In this document: positions 16,924 to 26,407 of the stretch, in pieces | Layout of the letters: every line of letters begins with the position of its first letter | Position numbering within the stretch: the stretch's first letter is position 1 | Assembly (NCBI RefSeq): GCF_046292825.1 | Contig: NZ_JBKBQG010000007.1 | Location: 1-64,000 of the forward strand | Direction of reading: 5' to 3' | Source: Salinarimonas sp046292825 | GTDB taxonomy: Bacteria > Pseudomonadota > Alphaproteobacteria > Rhizobiales > Beijerinckiaceae | DNA length: 64,000 nt | Notes under the pieces: model-generated | Databases searched by the model: none | What the model was told of the DNA's origin: nothing | The model's input: only the letters and a program-made list of their open reading frames with translations | Program-made: the position numbers and the translations under genes

Positions 16924-17952
16924 GGTCGTCTCTGCCTCCGGGTCGAGCCCGTCCTCCGCGACGGGCACGACCGGGGTAGGCGCCGCCGATGACGGTTCGA
17001 CAACAGAACGGGGGTGCGGAACCGGGACCGGGGATCCCATCCGCGGAACACCCCGACCGAGCGCCGCTTCCTTGACGGCCTCCGCGAGGCGATCGGCGAC
17101 GAGCCGCGTCGTCGCGCTCATGAGGCGGCGCGGCGGGGAGAGCAGCGTCAGGGCGACGCTCGGGCCCGCGAAGGCGGGGAGCACGCGCACGAGCCGGCCC
17201 GAAGCGAGATCCTCGCGCACCGCCAGCTCGGGCAGGAGCGCGAGGCCCGCCCCCGCGAGCGCCGCCTCGCGCAGGATCGGCACGGACGCGGTGAGGAGGC
17301 GCGGGGCGAGCGCGAGGCTCTGCTCCTCCCCTCGCGCGTCGCGAAAAGCGATGGGCGCCGCTCCGGGCAGGCCGAAGGCGAGGGTGTCCGTATCGAGGAG
17401 ATCCGCGGGCGATTCGGGTCGACCTTTGCGCGCGAGGCGTTCGGGGCTCGCGACGACGACGATCGGATTGCGCGCGACGCGCCGCTGGACGAGGGCGGAA
17501 TCGCGCAGGCTCCAATGATGCGCCCGTAGGACGAGATCGAAGCCGTCGCCGATCCGGTCCGCGTCGCGCTCGGCGATCTCGACGGCGAGCGACAGGCGCG
17601 GATGCTCGGCCGCGAGATCGGCGACGAGCGCGGGCAGGAGCGGCGCGAGGAGGCTCGAGGCGGAGAGGCTGACGCTGCCGCCGATCGCCCGGCGCGCATC
17701 CAAGAGGCGCTCCTCCGCCCGGCTCGCCGCCTCGACCATGGCGAGGCCGAGCGCATAGACCTCCGCCCCCTTCGGCGTCAGCGCGAAATCCTCCCCCGCG
17801 CGCACGATGAGCCGGTCCCGGAGGCTCTCCTCGAGCGCCGCGAGCCGCCGGCTGATCGTCGATTTCGGCAGTGAGAGCGCCCGGGCGGCGCGCAGGATGC
17901 CCTGGTGGTCGACGATGTGGACGAACAGGCGCAGGTCGTTGAGATCGAGCAT
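16924..17952 (-). CDS. LysR-family regulator with no stop codon before the next gene
   Basis: The N-terminal winged helix (about 1-65: NDLRLFVHIVDHQGILRAAR, then SLPKSTISRRLAALEESL) and the effector-binding domain (about 90-295) have normal LysR length and order. After about residue 300 the frame continues through a Pro/Ser/Ala-rich linker (SPVPVPHPRSVVEPSSAAPT) into the binding-protein signal peptide at residue 344, without a stop. The coordinates given stop just before the binding-protein ATG; the open frame itself runs to 15916. The gene is divergent from the AfuA-like gene at 18139, and the shared region carries a LysR-style palindrome, so it probably controls both importers. Confidence 0.82.
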
Positions 17953-18039
17953 GCGGAGGGCGCGCGATTCCGGGGAGGGGAGGCGCGGTCATCATGTGTC
18001 GGTTCGATGACGCCTTCGTGTCGGCTCCGCGTCGGTCCC

Positions 18040-18067
18040 TTGACAGGTGTCGTCCGACTGTCATGGT
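18040..18067 (+). promoter_or_regulatory. Promoter with LysR-type operator
   Basis: TGACAG-N11-CTGTCA (18041-18063) is a perfect interrupted palindrome of the size LysR-family proteins bind. It overlaps a consensus -35 TTGACA (18040-18045). A weak -10 CATGGT (18062-18067) lies 16 bases on. It is about 75 bases upstream of the binding protein at 18139 and between it and the divergent LysR gene. Confidence 0.5.
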
Positions 18068-18138
18068 CGGGTGCTAGGCGGCCGAAGAGCTGCAATGCCG
18101 ACAGGTGCGGCAGGAAACGACCCAGAGGAGACGACCCG

Positions 18139-19158
18139 ATGAACAAGATCATCCTCACCGCGGCGGCGACGGCCGTGCTCGCGGCCGCGGCGCCCGCGCC
18201 GGCCCTCGCCCAGGGCGAGCTCGTGTTCTATTGCTCGGCCGAGGAGAATTGGTGCCGCACGATGTCGGAGGCGTTCCAGCGCGAGACCGGCGTCAACGTG
18301 CTGATGACGCGCCGCTCCTCCGGCGAGACCTTCGCGCAGTTGATGGCGGAGGCCGGGCAGCCGCGCGGCGACGTGTGGTGGGGCGGCACGGGCGATCCCC
18401 ATCTCCAGGCGGCCCAGGAGGGGCTGACCGTCGAGTACCGCTCGCCGATGCTCGACGAATTGCAGGATTGGGCGGTGCGCCAGGCCGAGACCTCGGGCTT
18501 CCGCACGGTCGGCATCTATGCCGGCGCGCTCGGCTTCGGCTACAATTCGGATCTCGTCGACGAGAACCCGCCCTCCTGCTGGGCGGACCTGCTCGACGAG
18601 CGCTTCCGCGACGACATCCAGGTGGCGAACCCCAATTCGTCCGGCACCGCCTACACGATGCTCGCGACCTTCGTGCAGCTCTTCGGCGAGGACGAGGCGT
18701 TCGCGTTCATGGCGGACCTGCACGCGAACGTGAGCCAGTACACGCAGTCCGGCAGCGCGCCGATCCGCGCGGCTGCGACCGGCGAGACCGCGATCGGGAT
18801 CGTCTTCATGCACGACGCCGTCGCCCAGGCCGTCCAGGGCGCGCCGATCGTCACGGTCGCGCCCTGCGAGGGCACCGGCTACGAGGTCGGCTCGATGTCG
18901 CTGATCGAGGGCGGCCCGAACCCGGACAACGCGCGGGCCTTCTACGATTGGGCGCTCACCGCCGCGGCCCAGGAGCTCGGCGCGCAGGCGAACAGCTTCC
19001 AGGTGCCCTCGAACCGCAACGCGGCCACGCCCGAGCAGGCGCCGAACCTCGATCAGATCAGGCTGATCGACTACGACTTCGCCCGCTTCGGCTCGTCCGA
19101 GGAGCGCTCGCGCCTCCTCGCGCGCTGGGATGCCGAGATCGGCTCGGCTCCGCGGTGA
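18139..19158 (+). CDS. ABC importer periplasmic binding protein, AfuA-like
   Basis: A 339-residue protein with a Sec signal peptide (about 1-25, cleaved after ALA). The mature part starts GELVFYCSAEENWCRTMSEA, followed by VWWGGTGDPHLQA and VANPNSSGTAYTM, features shared with AfuA-type proteins. These were first named for iron, but in Actinobacillus AfuA binds hexose-6-phosphates. The ligand here is therefore either ferric iron or a sugar phosphate. ATG 18139 follows AGAGGAGA. The permease GTG overlaps its stop (GTGA). Confidence 0.85.
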   Translation: MNKIILTAAATAVLAAAAPAPALAQGELVFYCSAEENWCRTMSEAFQRETGVNVLMTRRSSGETFAQLMAEAGQPRGDVWWGGTGDPHLQAAQEGLTVEYRSPMLDELQDWAVRQAETSGFRTVGIYAGALGFGYNSDLVDENPPSCWADLLDERFRDDIQVANPNSSGTAYTMLATFVQLFGEDEAFAFMADLHANVSQYTQSGSAPIRAAATGETAIGIVFMHDAVAQAVQGAPIVTVAPCEGTGYEVGSMSLIEGGPNPDNARAFYDWALTAAAQELGAQANSFQVPSNRNAATPEQAPNLDQIRLIDYDFARFGSSEERSRLLARWDAEIGSAPR

Positions 19159-21356
19159 TCGCAGCCCGCGCGACAGCCGCGCCGGTTCTGCGCCGAGCCG
19201 GGATCGCCTGGCTCGGCCTCCTCCTCGCGGCGCTCCTCCTCCTGCCGTGGTTCCGCGACGCGGCGCTCCTCGACGGGCCCGGCGCGTCCGCGCTCGCGCA
19301 CGGGCTCGCGGGGCGCGTCTGGCTCCTGCCCCCGATCGCGATCGCGCTCGTCCTCGCGGCGATGGCGGCGCGCGGCGGCGATTTCCGCCGCCATCCGGCC
19401 GCGGGACCGCTCGTCGTCGCCGCGCTCGGCTGGATCGTCGCCCAGGGTTTCGCCATCGGTTTGCGCGGGCCCTCGCTCCCGGGGCTCGAGACCCTCTTTC
19501 CCGCCGCCGCCGCGGGGCAGCCCGGCTTCGGCTGGGGCGGCTTCCTCGCCGCGATCGCGCTCGTGGGCCTCGTCGCGGAGGTCGCGGCGGCGCGCGGCTT
19601 CTGCCGGGGCGACCGGTTCGCCTCGCTGTGCGTGACCATGATCGTGGCGCTCCTCGCCACCTTCGTCTTCTTCCCCATCATCAAGCTCGGGCTTACCGCG
19701 TTCATCGCGCCGGACGGCAGCTTCGCCCTCGCGCAATTCGGCGAGCGGCTTTCCGCGCCCGCGCTGTGGCGGCTCGACTGCCTGACAGGCGGCGGGCGCT
19801 GCGGCGTCGTGATCAACACGCTCGTCCTCGGCATCCTCGCCGCGACGCTGTCGACGCTGCTCGGCCTCGCGCTGGCGCTCCTCGTCGCGCGCGCCGATTT
19901 CCGCTTCAAGCAGACGCTGCGGGCGATCTCGATCCTGCCGATCATCACCCCGCCCTTCGTCGTGGGCGTCGCGATCATCGTGCTGTTCGGGCGCACGGGC
20001 GTGCTGACGCAGTTCGGCGCCGAGCTCCTCGACGTGCGCCCGACGCGCTGGGTCTACGGCCTGCCCGGCATCCTGATGGCGCAGGTGCTCGCCTTCTCGC
20101 CGATCACCTTCCTCGTCCTCCTCTCGACGTTGGAAGCCATCAACCCGACGCTCGAAGAGGCCTCGAAGACGCTCGGCGCGCGGCCCCTCACCACCTTCCG
20201 CACCGTGACCTGGCCGCTGCTGCGCCCCGGCCTCGCCGCCGCCTTCCTCATCGCCTTCATCGAGAGCCTCGCCGATTTCGGCAACCCGATCGTCCTCGGC
20301 GGCGGCTACGAGGTCCTCTCGACGCGCATCTATTTCGCGGTCGTCGGCGCGCGCTACGATCTCGGCAATGCGGCGACGATGGCGATGGTGCTCCTGTCGC
20401 TGACGCTCGTCGCCTTCTGGCTGCAGATGCGCTGGCTCGGGCGGCGCAGCTACGTCACCGTCACGGGCAAGTCCGACAACGGGCTCGCCGCCCCGCTGCC
20501 GGGTTTCGTGAAGGTGCTCGCCGTCGCGATCGCGATCCCCTGGGTGCTGTTCACCGTCGGCGTCTACGCGATCGTGGCCGCGGGCGGGTTCGTCGCCGAT
20601 ATCGGGCGCTTCGACCTGACGCCGACCTTCCGCCACCTCGTCACGGCCTTCAATTTCGAGATCGGCGCGGGCGGGTTGCAGCTCTACGGCTCGGCCTGGA
20701 ACTCGATGATCACGACGCTCTGGGTCTCGGCGATCGCGGCGCCGCTGACGACGCTCGTCGGCATCCTCACCGCCTGGCTCGTCGCGCGGCAGGATTTCGC
20801 GGGCAAGCGCGCCTTCGAGTTCGGCACGATGCTGAGCTTCGCCATCCCGGGCACCGTCGTCGGCGTCTCCTACGTCGCGGCCTTCAACGTGCCGCCGATC
20901 GACATCACCGGCACCATGGCGATCCTCGTGATCTGCTTCGTCTTCCGCAACATGCCGGTGGGCATGCGCGCCGGCATGGCCGCCCTCGCGCAGATCGACC
21001 GCTCGATGGAGGAGGCGAGCCAGACGATCGGGGCCGGCGGCGCGACGACCCTGCGCAAGGTGGTGCTGCCGCTCGTGCGGCCGGCGATCTTCACCGCGCT
21101 CGTCTATTCCTTCGTGACGGCGATGACGGCGGTCTCGGCGGTGATCTTCCTCGTCTCGGCGCGCCACAACATGGCCACCGCCTACATCATGGGGCGCGTC
21201 GAGAACGGCGAATTCGCGCTCGCGATCGCCTATTCCGCCGTCCTGATGCTCGTGATGATCGTGTGCGTCGCGGCGATCCAGATGATGGTGGGCGAGCGCA
21301 GGCTCGGGCGCCGCCGCGAGGCGCGCGGGCAGCCCGCCTACGCGCCCGCGGAGTGA
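19155..21356 (+). CDS. ABC importer permease, fused, AfuB-like
   Basis: A 733-residue permease, longer than the usual fused FbpB (about 550). Its extra N-terminal part (about 1-160) carries four or so additional hydrophobic segments, as in AfuB-type permeases. Two six-helix permease domains follow, with EAA loops LEEASKTLGARPLTTFRTVT and MEEASQTIGAGGATTLRKVV. It starts at GTG 19155, overlapping the binding-protein stop. The matching ATPase is 226 bases downstream rather than overlapping. Confidence 0.87.
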   Translation: MIAARATAAPVLRRAGIAWLGLLLAALLLLPWFRDAALLDGPGASALAHGLAGRVWLLPPIAIALVLAAMAARGGDFRRHPAAGPLVVAALGWIVAQGFAIGLRGPSLPGLETLFPAAAAGQPGFGWGGFLAAIALVGLVAEVAAARGFCRGDRFASLCVTMIVALLATFVFFPIIKLGLTAFIAPDGSFALAQFGERLSAPALWRLDCLTGGGRCGVVINTLVLGILAATLSTLLGLALALLVARADFRFKQTLRAISILPIITPPFVVGVAIIVLFGRTGVLTQFGAELLDVRPTRWVYGLPGILMAQVLAFSPITFLVLLSTLEAINPTLEEASKTLGARPLTTFRTVTWPLLRPGLAAAFLIAFIESLADFGNPIVLGGGYEVLSTRIYFAVVGARYDLGNAATMAMVLLSLTLVAFWLQMRWLGRRSYVTVTGKSDNGLAAPLPGFVKVLAVAIAIPWVLFTVGVYAIVAAGGFVADIGRFDLTPTFRHLVTAFNFEIGAGGLQLYGSAWNSMITTLWVSAIAAPLTTLVGILTAWLVARQDFAGKRAFEFGTMLSFAIPGTVVGVSYVAAFNVPPIDITGTMAILVICFVFRNMPVGMRAGMAALAQIDRSMEEASQTIGAGGATTLRKVVLPLVRPAIFTALVYSFVTAMTAVSAVIFLVSARHNMATAYIMGRVENGEFALAIAYSAVLMLVMIVCVAAIQMMVGERRLGRRREARGQPAYAPAE

Positions 21357-21490
21357 GCGATCCGATCAACCCATCTTGTCCACTAGGAGTTTTCGAGGTT
21401 TGCGCAGTGCTCGACGGTCTCGCTCCCCCTTGCGGCTACGGGGCGCACATATCGCAGTTCATGCATGCGCACGACGTGAAACGGCGCGCT

Positions 21491-21521
21491 CCTTCTCCTT
21501 CCCCTGAGGGGAAGGAGAAGG
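21491..21521. repeat. Perfect 15-bp inverted repeat
   Basis: CCTTCTCCTTCCCCT and its exact reverse complement are separated by a single G, in the 226-base gap between the AfuB-like permease and its ATPase. In RNA the innermost bases would open into a loop. There is no T-tract. Fragments of the same polypurine sequence (GAGGGGAAGGA) occur beside repeat copies A and B, so it may be part of a dispersed family. Confidence 0.6.
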
Positions 21522-21582
21522 GCGGCGCTCGTCCGAGGGGCGCAGCGAGATTTTCGAACGGGATTCGCGGAGTGAGGATGCC

Positions 21583-22596
21583 ATGTCGGATGTTGCGATC
21601 GCGTTCGAGAAGGTGACGAAGCGCTACGGCAGCGCGGTGGCGGTGGATGCGGCCGACCTCGTCATCCGGCGCGGCGAGCTCGTGACCTTCCTCGGCCCTT
21701 CGGGCTGCGGCAAGACGACGAGCCTGCGCCTCATCGCGGGCCTCGAACTGCCGACGAGCGGGCGCGTGATCATCGCCGGGCGGGACGTCAGCCGCGATCC
21801 CGCGAGCGAGCGCAATGTGGGCATGGTCTTCCAGTCCTACGCGCTCTTCCCCCACATGAGCGTCCTCGACAACGTCGCCTACGGCCCCACCATCCGCGGC
21901 GAGCCGAAGAAGCAGGCCCACCAGAAGGCGCACGCCATTCTCGAGCAGATCGGCCTTTCGGGCCTCGGGCACCGCCTGCCGGCCGAGCTCTCCGGCGGGC
22001 AGCAGCAGCGCGTCGCGGTCGCGCGCGCCATCGTCCAGCAGCCCGACGTCCTCCTCTTCGACGAGCCGCTCTCGAACGTCGACGCCAAGTTGCGGCGCAA
22101 GGTGCGCGCGGAGATCCGCGACCTCCAACGCCGCTTCGGGCTCACCGTCGTCTACGTCACGCACGACCAGGAGGAAGCGCTCGCGGTGTCCGATCGGATC
22201 GTCGTGATGCGCGACGGCCGCATCGCCCAGATCGGCACGCCGCAGGACCTCTACGACCGCCCGAGCGACCGGTTCGTCGCCGATTTCATCGGGGACGCGA
22301 ACCTGATCGAGGGCAGCGTCTCGGCGGGCCGCTTCCTCGCGCCCGATTTCGACCTCCCCCTCGAAGGGCCCGACGGGCCCGCCGCGATCACGATCCGCCC
22401 GGAGCGGATCGGCCTTTCGCCGGGCGGGCCCGCACGCGTCGTCTCGGCGACCTATCTGGGGAGCCGGCGGGAATACGTGGTCGCGACCGCGTCGGGCGAG
22501 CTCCTCGTCTCCCGCCCGATCGGCGAGCCCGTTCTCGAGCCGGGCGCCGCCGTCGCCCTCGCGATCGCGCCCGGGGACCCGATCCGGGTGGGGTGA
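21583..22596 (+). CDS. ABC importer ATPase, AfuC/FbpC-like
   Basis: A 337-residue ATPase with Walker A GPSGCGKTT, signature LSGGQQQRVAVARAIV, Walker B VLLFDEPLSNVD, H-loop THD and a C-terminal TOBE-type domain (about 245-337). It serves the AfuA/AfuB-like proteins upstream; the 226-base gap with a hairpin suggests a separate level of expression. It converges with the next permease, with only 10 bases between the stops. Confidence 0.87.
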   Translation: MSDVAIAFEKVTKRYGSAVAVDAADLVIRRGELVTFLGPSGCGKTTSLRLIAGLELPTSGRVIIAGRDVSRDPASERNVGMVFQSYALFPHMSVLDNVAYGPTIRGEPKKQAHQKAHAILEQIGLSGLGHRLPAELSGGQQQRVAVARAIVQQPDVLLFDEPLSNVDAKLRRKVRAEIRDLQRRFGLTVVYVTHDQEEALAVSDRIVVMRDGRIAQIGTPQDLYDRPSDRFVADFIGDANLIEGSVSAGRFLAPDFDLPLEGPDGPAAITIRPERIGLSPGGPARVVSATYLGSRREYVVATASGELLVSRPIGEPVLEPGAAVALAIAPGDPIRVG

Positions 22597-22606
22597 GGCG
22601 CCTCGT

Positions 22607-24286
22607 TCAGAAGTCCACCGCGCCGCGTCGGCGCATCGCGAGGATCACGAGGACGGGGATCGTCGTCGTGACGAGGATCGCGAGCGCGCTCATCGCCATG
22701 CCGAGCCCGAGCGAGCCCTGCTCGAATTGCCGCCAGATGAAGGTCGCGACGGTGGGCATCCCGACGGGCGCGACGAGGAGCGAGGCGACGAGCTCGCGCG
22801 AGGCGATCGCGAAGACGATCAGCATCGCCGCGATCATGCTCGGCGCGACGAGCGGCAGGAGGATGCGGCGGAACACCGTGACCGGCGAGGCGCCCGCGAC
22901 GCGCGCCGCGTCCTCCACGCTCGTCCCGATCTGCCGGAAGGCGGCGTTCGCGTAGCGCACGGTGTAGGGCAGGAGGATGCAGGTATAGGCGAGGAGCAGG
23001 ATCGCGGGCGTGTTGTAGGGGCTCGCCGGCCAGAGCGGGTTGTTCCAGGCGAGTATGAGGCCCACCGCCACGACGATGCTCGGCATCGCGTTCGGCATCA
23101 AGGTGAGCGCATCGAGCGCCGCACCTCCGCGCAGCCGCGCGCGCACCACCTGGTAGGAGGCGGCCGCACCGAGTATGCCCGCGAGCAGCGCCGTGCCGAT
23201 GCCGAGCGCGAGCGAGTTCGTCAGAGCGCGCAGGGCGCCCGACCGGTTCTCGGCGATCGCCGCGAAATGCTGGAGGCCGAGATTGGAGAGCGCGAGCCCG
23301 CCCGAGATCGTGTTCTGGAGGCCCGCCGTCACGATTGCGAAGAGCGGCAGCCCGGTGCCGAGGAGCGCGGCGAGGAGGAAATAGGCGAGAACCGGCCATC
23401 GCCAGCGGCCGAGCGGGCGCGGCACGGCCGGCTGCGGCTTGCCCGAGACCGTCTCGAAGGAGCGGCGCGCGACGATGCGCAGCTGCAGCCAGAAGGCGCC
23501 GACCGAGAGGAGAACGAGCACGAGCGAGAGGATCGCCGCGCCCGGCAGATCGATCGGCCAGTCCGAGACGCGCGTGTCGATGCCCGTCACGAGCACGAAG
23601 AACCCCGCCCGCGCGCCCAGCGCGGCCGGCGTGCCGTATTCCTCGATCGCCATGGCGAAGACGAGTAGCAGGCTCGCCGCGAGCCCCGGCGTCGCGAGCG
23701 GCAGCGTGATGCGGCGGAAGGCGGTGGCGGGGTCCGCGCCGAAGACGCGCGCGATCTCGCCGTAGCGTCCGCCGACGATCGCGAGCGTGCGCGAGGTCGC
23801 GAAATAGACGACGGGGAAGACGTTGAGCACCATCACGAACACGCCGCCCCAGAACGAGAACAGGAACGGGGCGAGGTGGAAGCCGGCGATCTGGTGCAGA
23901 TAGCCGCGCGGCTGCAGCATCATGATCCAGCCGAGCGCCGCGATGTAGGGCGGGATCATGAAGGGGGTCAGGAAGACGACGTCGAAGACGCGCGCGAAGG
24001 GCACCGCGAACAAAGCCCGCAGCGCGCCGAGCGGCACCGCGAGAATCGCCGCGCCGATCACGCAGGCGATGCCGAGGAGGAGCGTGTTGCCGGTGAGCCG
24101 CACGAGATCCGGGTCGGCGAGGACGGGGAGCACCCGCGAGAGGGGCTCGGCCAGGGAGCCCCTCCCGATGAAGGGGAAGATCGCCTGGAGGACGACGAAG
24201 GCGAGCGGCAGCGCCACGATCACGACGAGCGCCGCGACCGTGACGTTGCGCATGAGTGTCGCCGATCCGCCGCCTCCGGGAGACAC
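22607..24286 (-). CDS. ABC importer permease, two domains fused (third importer)
   Basis: A 559-residue inner-membrane protein with about twelve helices in two permease halves; EAA-type loops are VFGADPATAFRRITLPLATP and ARVAGASPVTVFRRILLPLV. It is the last gene of an ATPase, binding protein, permease operon on the minus strand. ATG 24286 is 12 bases after the binding-protein stop; ATG 24253 is an alternative that would drop a Gly/Ser-rich start. Confidence 0.87.
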   Translation of the reverse strand: MSPGGGGSATLMRNVTVAALVVIVALPLAFVVLQAIFPFIGRGSLAEPLSRVLPVLADPDLVRLTGNTLLLGIACVIGAAILAVPLGALRALFAVPFARVFDVVFLTPFMIPPYIAALGWIMMLQPRGYLHQIAGFHLAPFLFSFWGGVFVMVLNVFPVVYFATSRTLAIVGGRYGEIARVFGADPATAFRRITLPLATPGLAASLLLVFAMAIEEYGTPAALGARAGFFVLVTGIDTRVSDWPIDLPGAAILSLVLVLLSVGAFWLQLRIVARRSFETVSGKPQPAVPRPLGRWRWPVLAYFLLAALLGTGLPLFAIVTAGLQNTISGGLALSNLGLQHFAAIAENRSGALRALTNSLALGIGTALLAGILGAAASYQVVRARLRGGAALDALTLMPNAMPSIVVAVGLILAWNNPLWPASPYNTPAILLLAYTCILLPYTVRYANAAFRQIGTSVEDAARVAGASPVTVFRRILLPLVAPSMIAAMLIVFAIASRELVASLLVAPVGMPTVATFIWRQFEQGSLGLGMAMSALAILVTTTIPVLVILAMRRRGAVDF

Positions 24287-24298
24287 GCGCCGGGCCCC

Positions 24299-25255
24299 TT
24301 ATTGGCCGAGCGCGGCGCGGAAATCGCGCAGGATCTCCTCGCGCGCGGCATAGGCCGCCTGCGTGTCGAGCTCGACGAGCGCGAGATCGGCCATCAGCGG
24401 GCGATCGGCGGCGATGTCGCTGCGGGCGGGGATCATGAAGACGTCCGCGACCATCGCCTGGCCCTCGTCGGAGAGGACGTAGTCGACGAAGGCCTCCGCG
24501 CCGGCGCGGTTGCGCGCCCAGGAGGTGATCATCATCGGGCGCGGCGCGATCACCGTGCCGGAGGCGGGGAAGATCACCTCGACGGTCTCGCCCGCCGCGG
24601 CGCGGCCCATGGCGATGTAGTCGACCGCGCCGAACACGGCGGCCTTGGCGCCCTGGAGGACGGGGTTGAGCGCCTGCGCGTTGGCGCCGGGCACTTCGAG
24701 GCCGTTCTCGGCGAGCCGCTCGAACAGATCCATGCCGCCCTGCGCCGCCGCGAGCGCCGCGACGAGCTCGAAGGCCGAGCCGGACTGGGCGGGATCGGGC
24801 ATGGTCACGAGATCGCGAAAAGCCTCGTCGGCGAGGTCCGACCAGTCGGCGGGGCGCGGCGTGCCGCTCCGGCTGTTCCAGACGAGGGCGAGCGCGGAGA
24901 CGCCCTGGGCGACCGCGTGCTCGGTCTTGAGGAAGTCCGGCACGGTCTCGGCATTGGGCGAGGTGTAGGCGACGGTCCAGCCGCGGCTCTCGAAATCCTC
25001 CGCCGTCTCCCAGGAGGCGGAGATGACGACGTCGACGACGGGGTTCGCCGCCTCGGCCTCGATGCGGGCCATCACCTGCCCGGTCGTCGCCTGGAAGACG
25101 TCGACCGCGATGCCGGTCTGCGCGGTGAAGCCCTCGGCGAGGCGCTCGATGAGGTTCGCGGGGCCGGCCGTGTAGACGGTGATGCGATCCTGCGCGAGCG
25201 CGGGCGCGCCGGCGAGGAGGAGGGCGGCGCCGGCCGCCAGCAGGGTCTTGAGCAT
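24299..25255 (-). CDS. ABC importer periplasmic binding protein (third importer)
   Basis: A 318-residue protein with signal peptide MLKTLLAAGAALLLAGAPALA and mature start QDRITVYTAGPANLIERLAE, the first strand of the iron/aminoethylphosphonate/thiamine family. The paired tyrosines that bind iron in FbpA are not obvious, so iron is not assured. It lies 3 bases after the ATPase stop and 12 bases before the permease start. Confidence 0.83.
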   Translation of the reverse strand: MLKTLLAAGAALLLAGAPALAQDRITVYTAGPANLIERLAEGFTAQTGIAVDVFQATTGQVMARIEAEAANPVVDVVISASWETAEDFESRGWTVAYTSPNAETVPDFLKTEHAVAQGVSALALVWNSRSGTPRPADWSDLADEAFRDLVTMPDPAQSGSAFELVAALAAAQGGMDLFERLAENGLEVPGANAQALNPVLQGAKAAVFGAVDYIAMGRAAAGETVEVIFPASGTVIAPRPMMITSWARNRAGAEAFVDYVLSDEGQAMVADVFMIPARSDIAADRPLMADLALVELDTQAAYAAREEILRDFRAALGQ

Positions 25256-25258
25256 GGG

Positions 25259-26341
25259 TCAGGTCCTTTCGTTGCGGGGAAAGAAGCGCAGCCGCTCGGG
25301 CGCGACGGCGAGGGAGACGATCGTCCCCGGCGCGAGGCGCGCGGAGACCGGCAGGGAGACGACGGGGCCGCCATCGCCGGCGCCGATCCGCAGGCTCGCG
25401 AGGTGTCCGTCGCCGCGAAAGCGCGCCGCCTCGACGCGCGCGGGGATCGCTGCTGCGGGGGAGGGGGCATCGCCGATCGCGAGCGCCGCGCGCGGCAGGA
25501 GGAGGCGGCCCTCCACGGGCGGCGCGTCGCAGGGGGCGGGGAGCGCGGTGCCGTCGGCGAGCCGGTAGGAACCGCCCTCCCGCCGCGCATCGACGAGCGG
25601 CCCGAGCTTGAGGAAGTCGCAGACGGCCTCGCAGGAGGGCTCGCTGCAGACCTCCTCCGGCGTGCCGATCTGGAGGACGCGACCGCCGGCGAGGATCACG
25701 ACGCGGTCGGCGAGCGCGAAGGCCTCCGCGTGATCGTGGGTGACGTAGACGCCCGAGAGGCAGAGCGCGCGCAGGAGGTCGCCGATCTCCTCGACGAGCT
25801 GCTCGCGCAGCTCCCGGTCGAGATTCGACAAAGGTTCGTCGAACAGGACGAGCCGCGGCTCGGCGACGATGGCGCGGGCGATCGCGACGCGCTGCTGCTG
25901 CCCGCCGGACAGGGCGCCGGGCGCGCGCTCCGCGAAGGGGCCGAGCGCGACGCGGTCGAGGGCGGCGGCGACGCGCCGCGCGATCTCCTCGCGCGGCAGG
26001 CGGCGCATCTCGAGCGGGAAGGCCACGTTGCGCGCCACGCTCATGTGCGGCCACAGCCCGTAATCCTGGAAGACCATGCCGAGATCGCGCCGCTCGGGCG
26101 GCACGAGCACGCCCGCGCCCGCCACGACATGGCCCGAGATCGAGACCCGCCCGCGCGTCGGCGCGAGAAGCCCCGCGAGGATGCGCAGGAGCGTCGTCTT
26201 GCCCGAGCCGGAGGCGCCGAGGAGCGCGACCACCTCGCCCTGCGCGACGCTCAGCGAGACGGTGTCGAGGATCGGCTCGCGGGCATAGGCGAAGGCGAGG
26301 TCGTCGACGGCGATTGCCGGTGCGTCAGGCGTCGTCTGCAT
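25259..26341 (-). CDS. ABC importer ATPase (third importer)
   Basis: A 360-residue ATPase with Walker A GASGSGKTT, signature LSGGQQQRVAIARAIV, Walker B LVLFDEPLSNLD, H-loop THD and a C-terminal domain (about 235-360). It is the first gene of its operon, an order (ATPase first) opposite to that of the two neighbouring systems. No regulator is adjacent. Confidence 0.86.
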   Translation of the reverse strand: MQTTPDAPAIAVDDLAFAYAREPILDTVSLSVAQGEVVALLGASGSGKTTLLRILAGLLAPTRGRVSISGHVVAGAGVLVPPERRDLGMVFQDYGLWPHMSVARNVAFPLEMRRLPREEIARRVAAALDRVALGPFAERAPGALSGGQQQRVAIARAIVAEPRLVLFDEPLSNLDRELREQLVEEIGDLLRALCLSGVYVTHDHAEAFALADRVVILAGGRVLQIGTPEEVCSEPSCEAVCDFLKLGPLVDARREGGSYRLADGTALPAPCDAPPVEGRLLLPRAALAIGDAPSPAAAIPARVEAARFRGDGHLASLRIGAGDGGPVVSLPVSARLAPGTIVSLAVAPERLRFFPRNERT

Positions 26342-26407
26342 CGCCCGGCCGATAAAGACGGCCCATGACGGCGGTGTGACATCGCGACGCGCGCGGGCGG
26401 GAGGCGG

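Noticed and set aside
17953..18138. Possible TPP riboswitch or other leader near the importers with the Nudix gene
   Set aside because: I looked for a THI-box pattern upstream of the binding proteins and LysR gene and saw none; the region is explained by a LysR palindrome and promoter.
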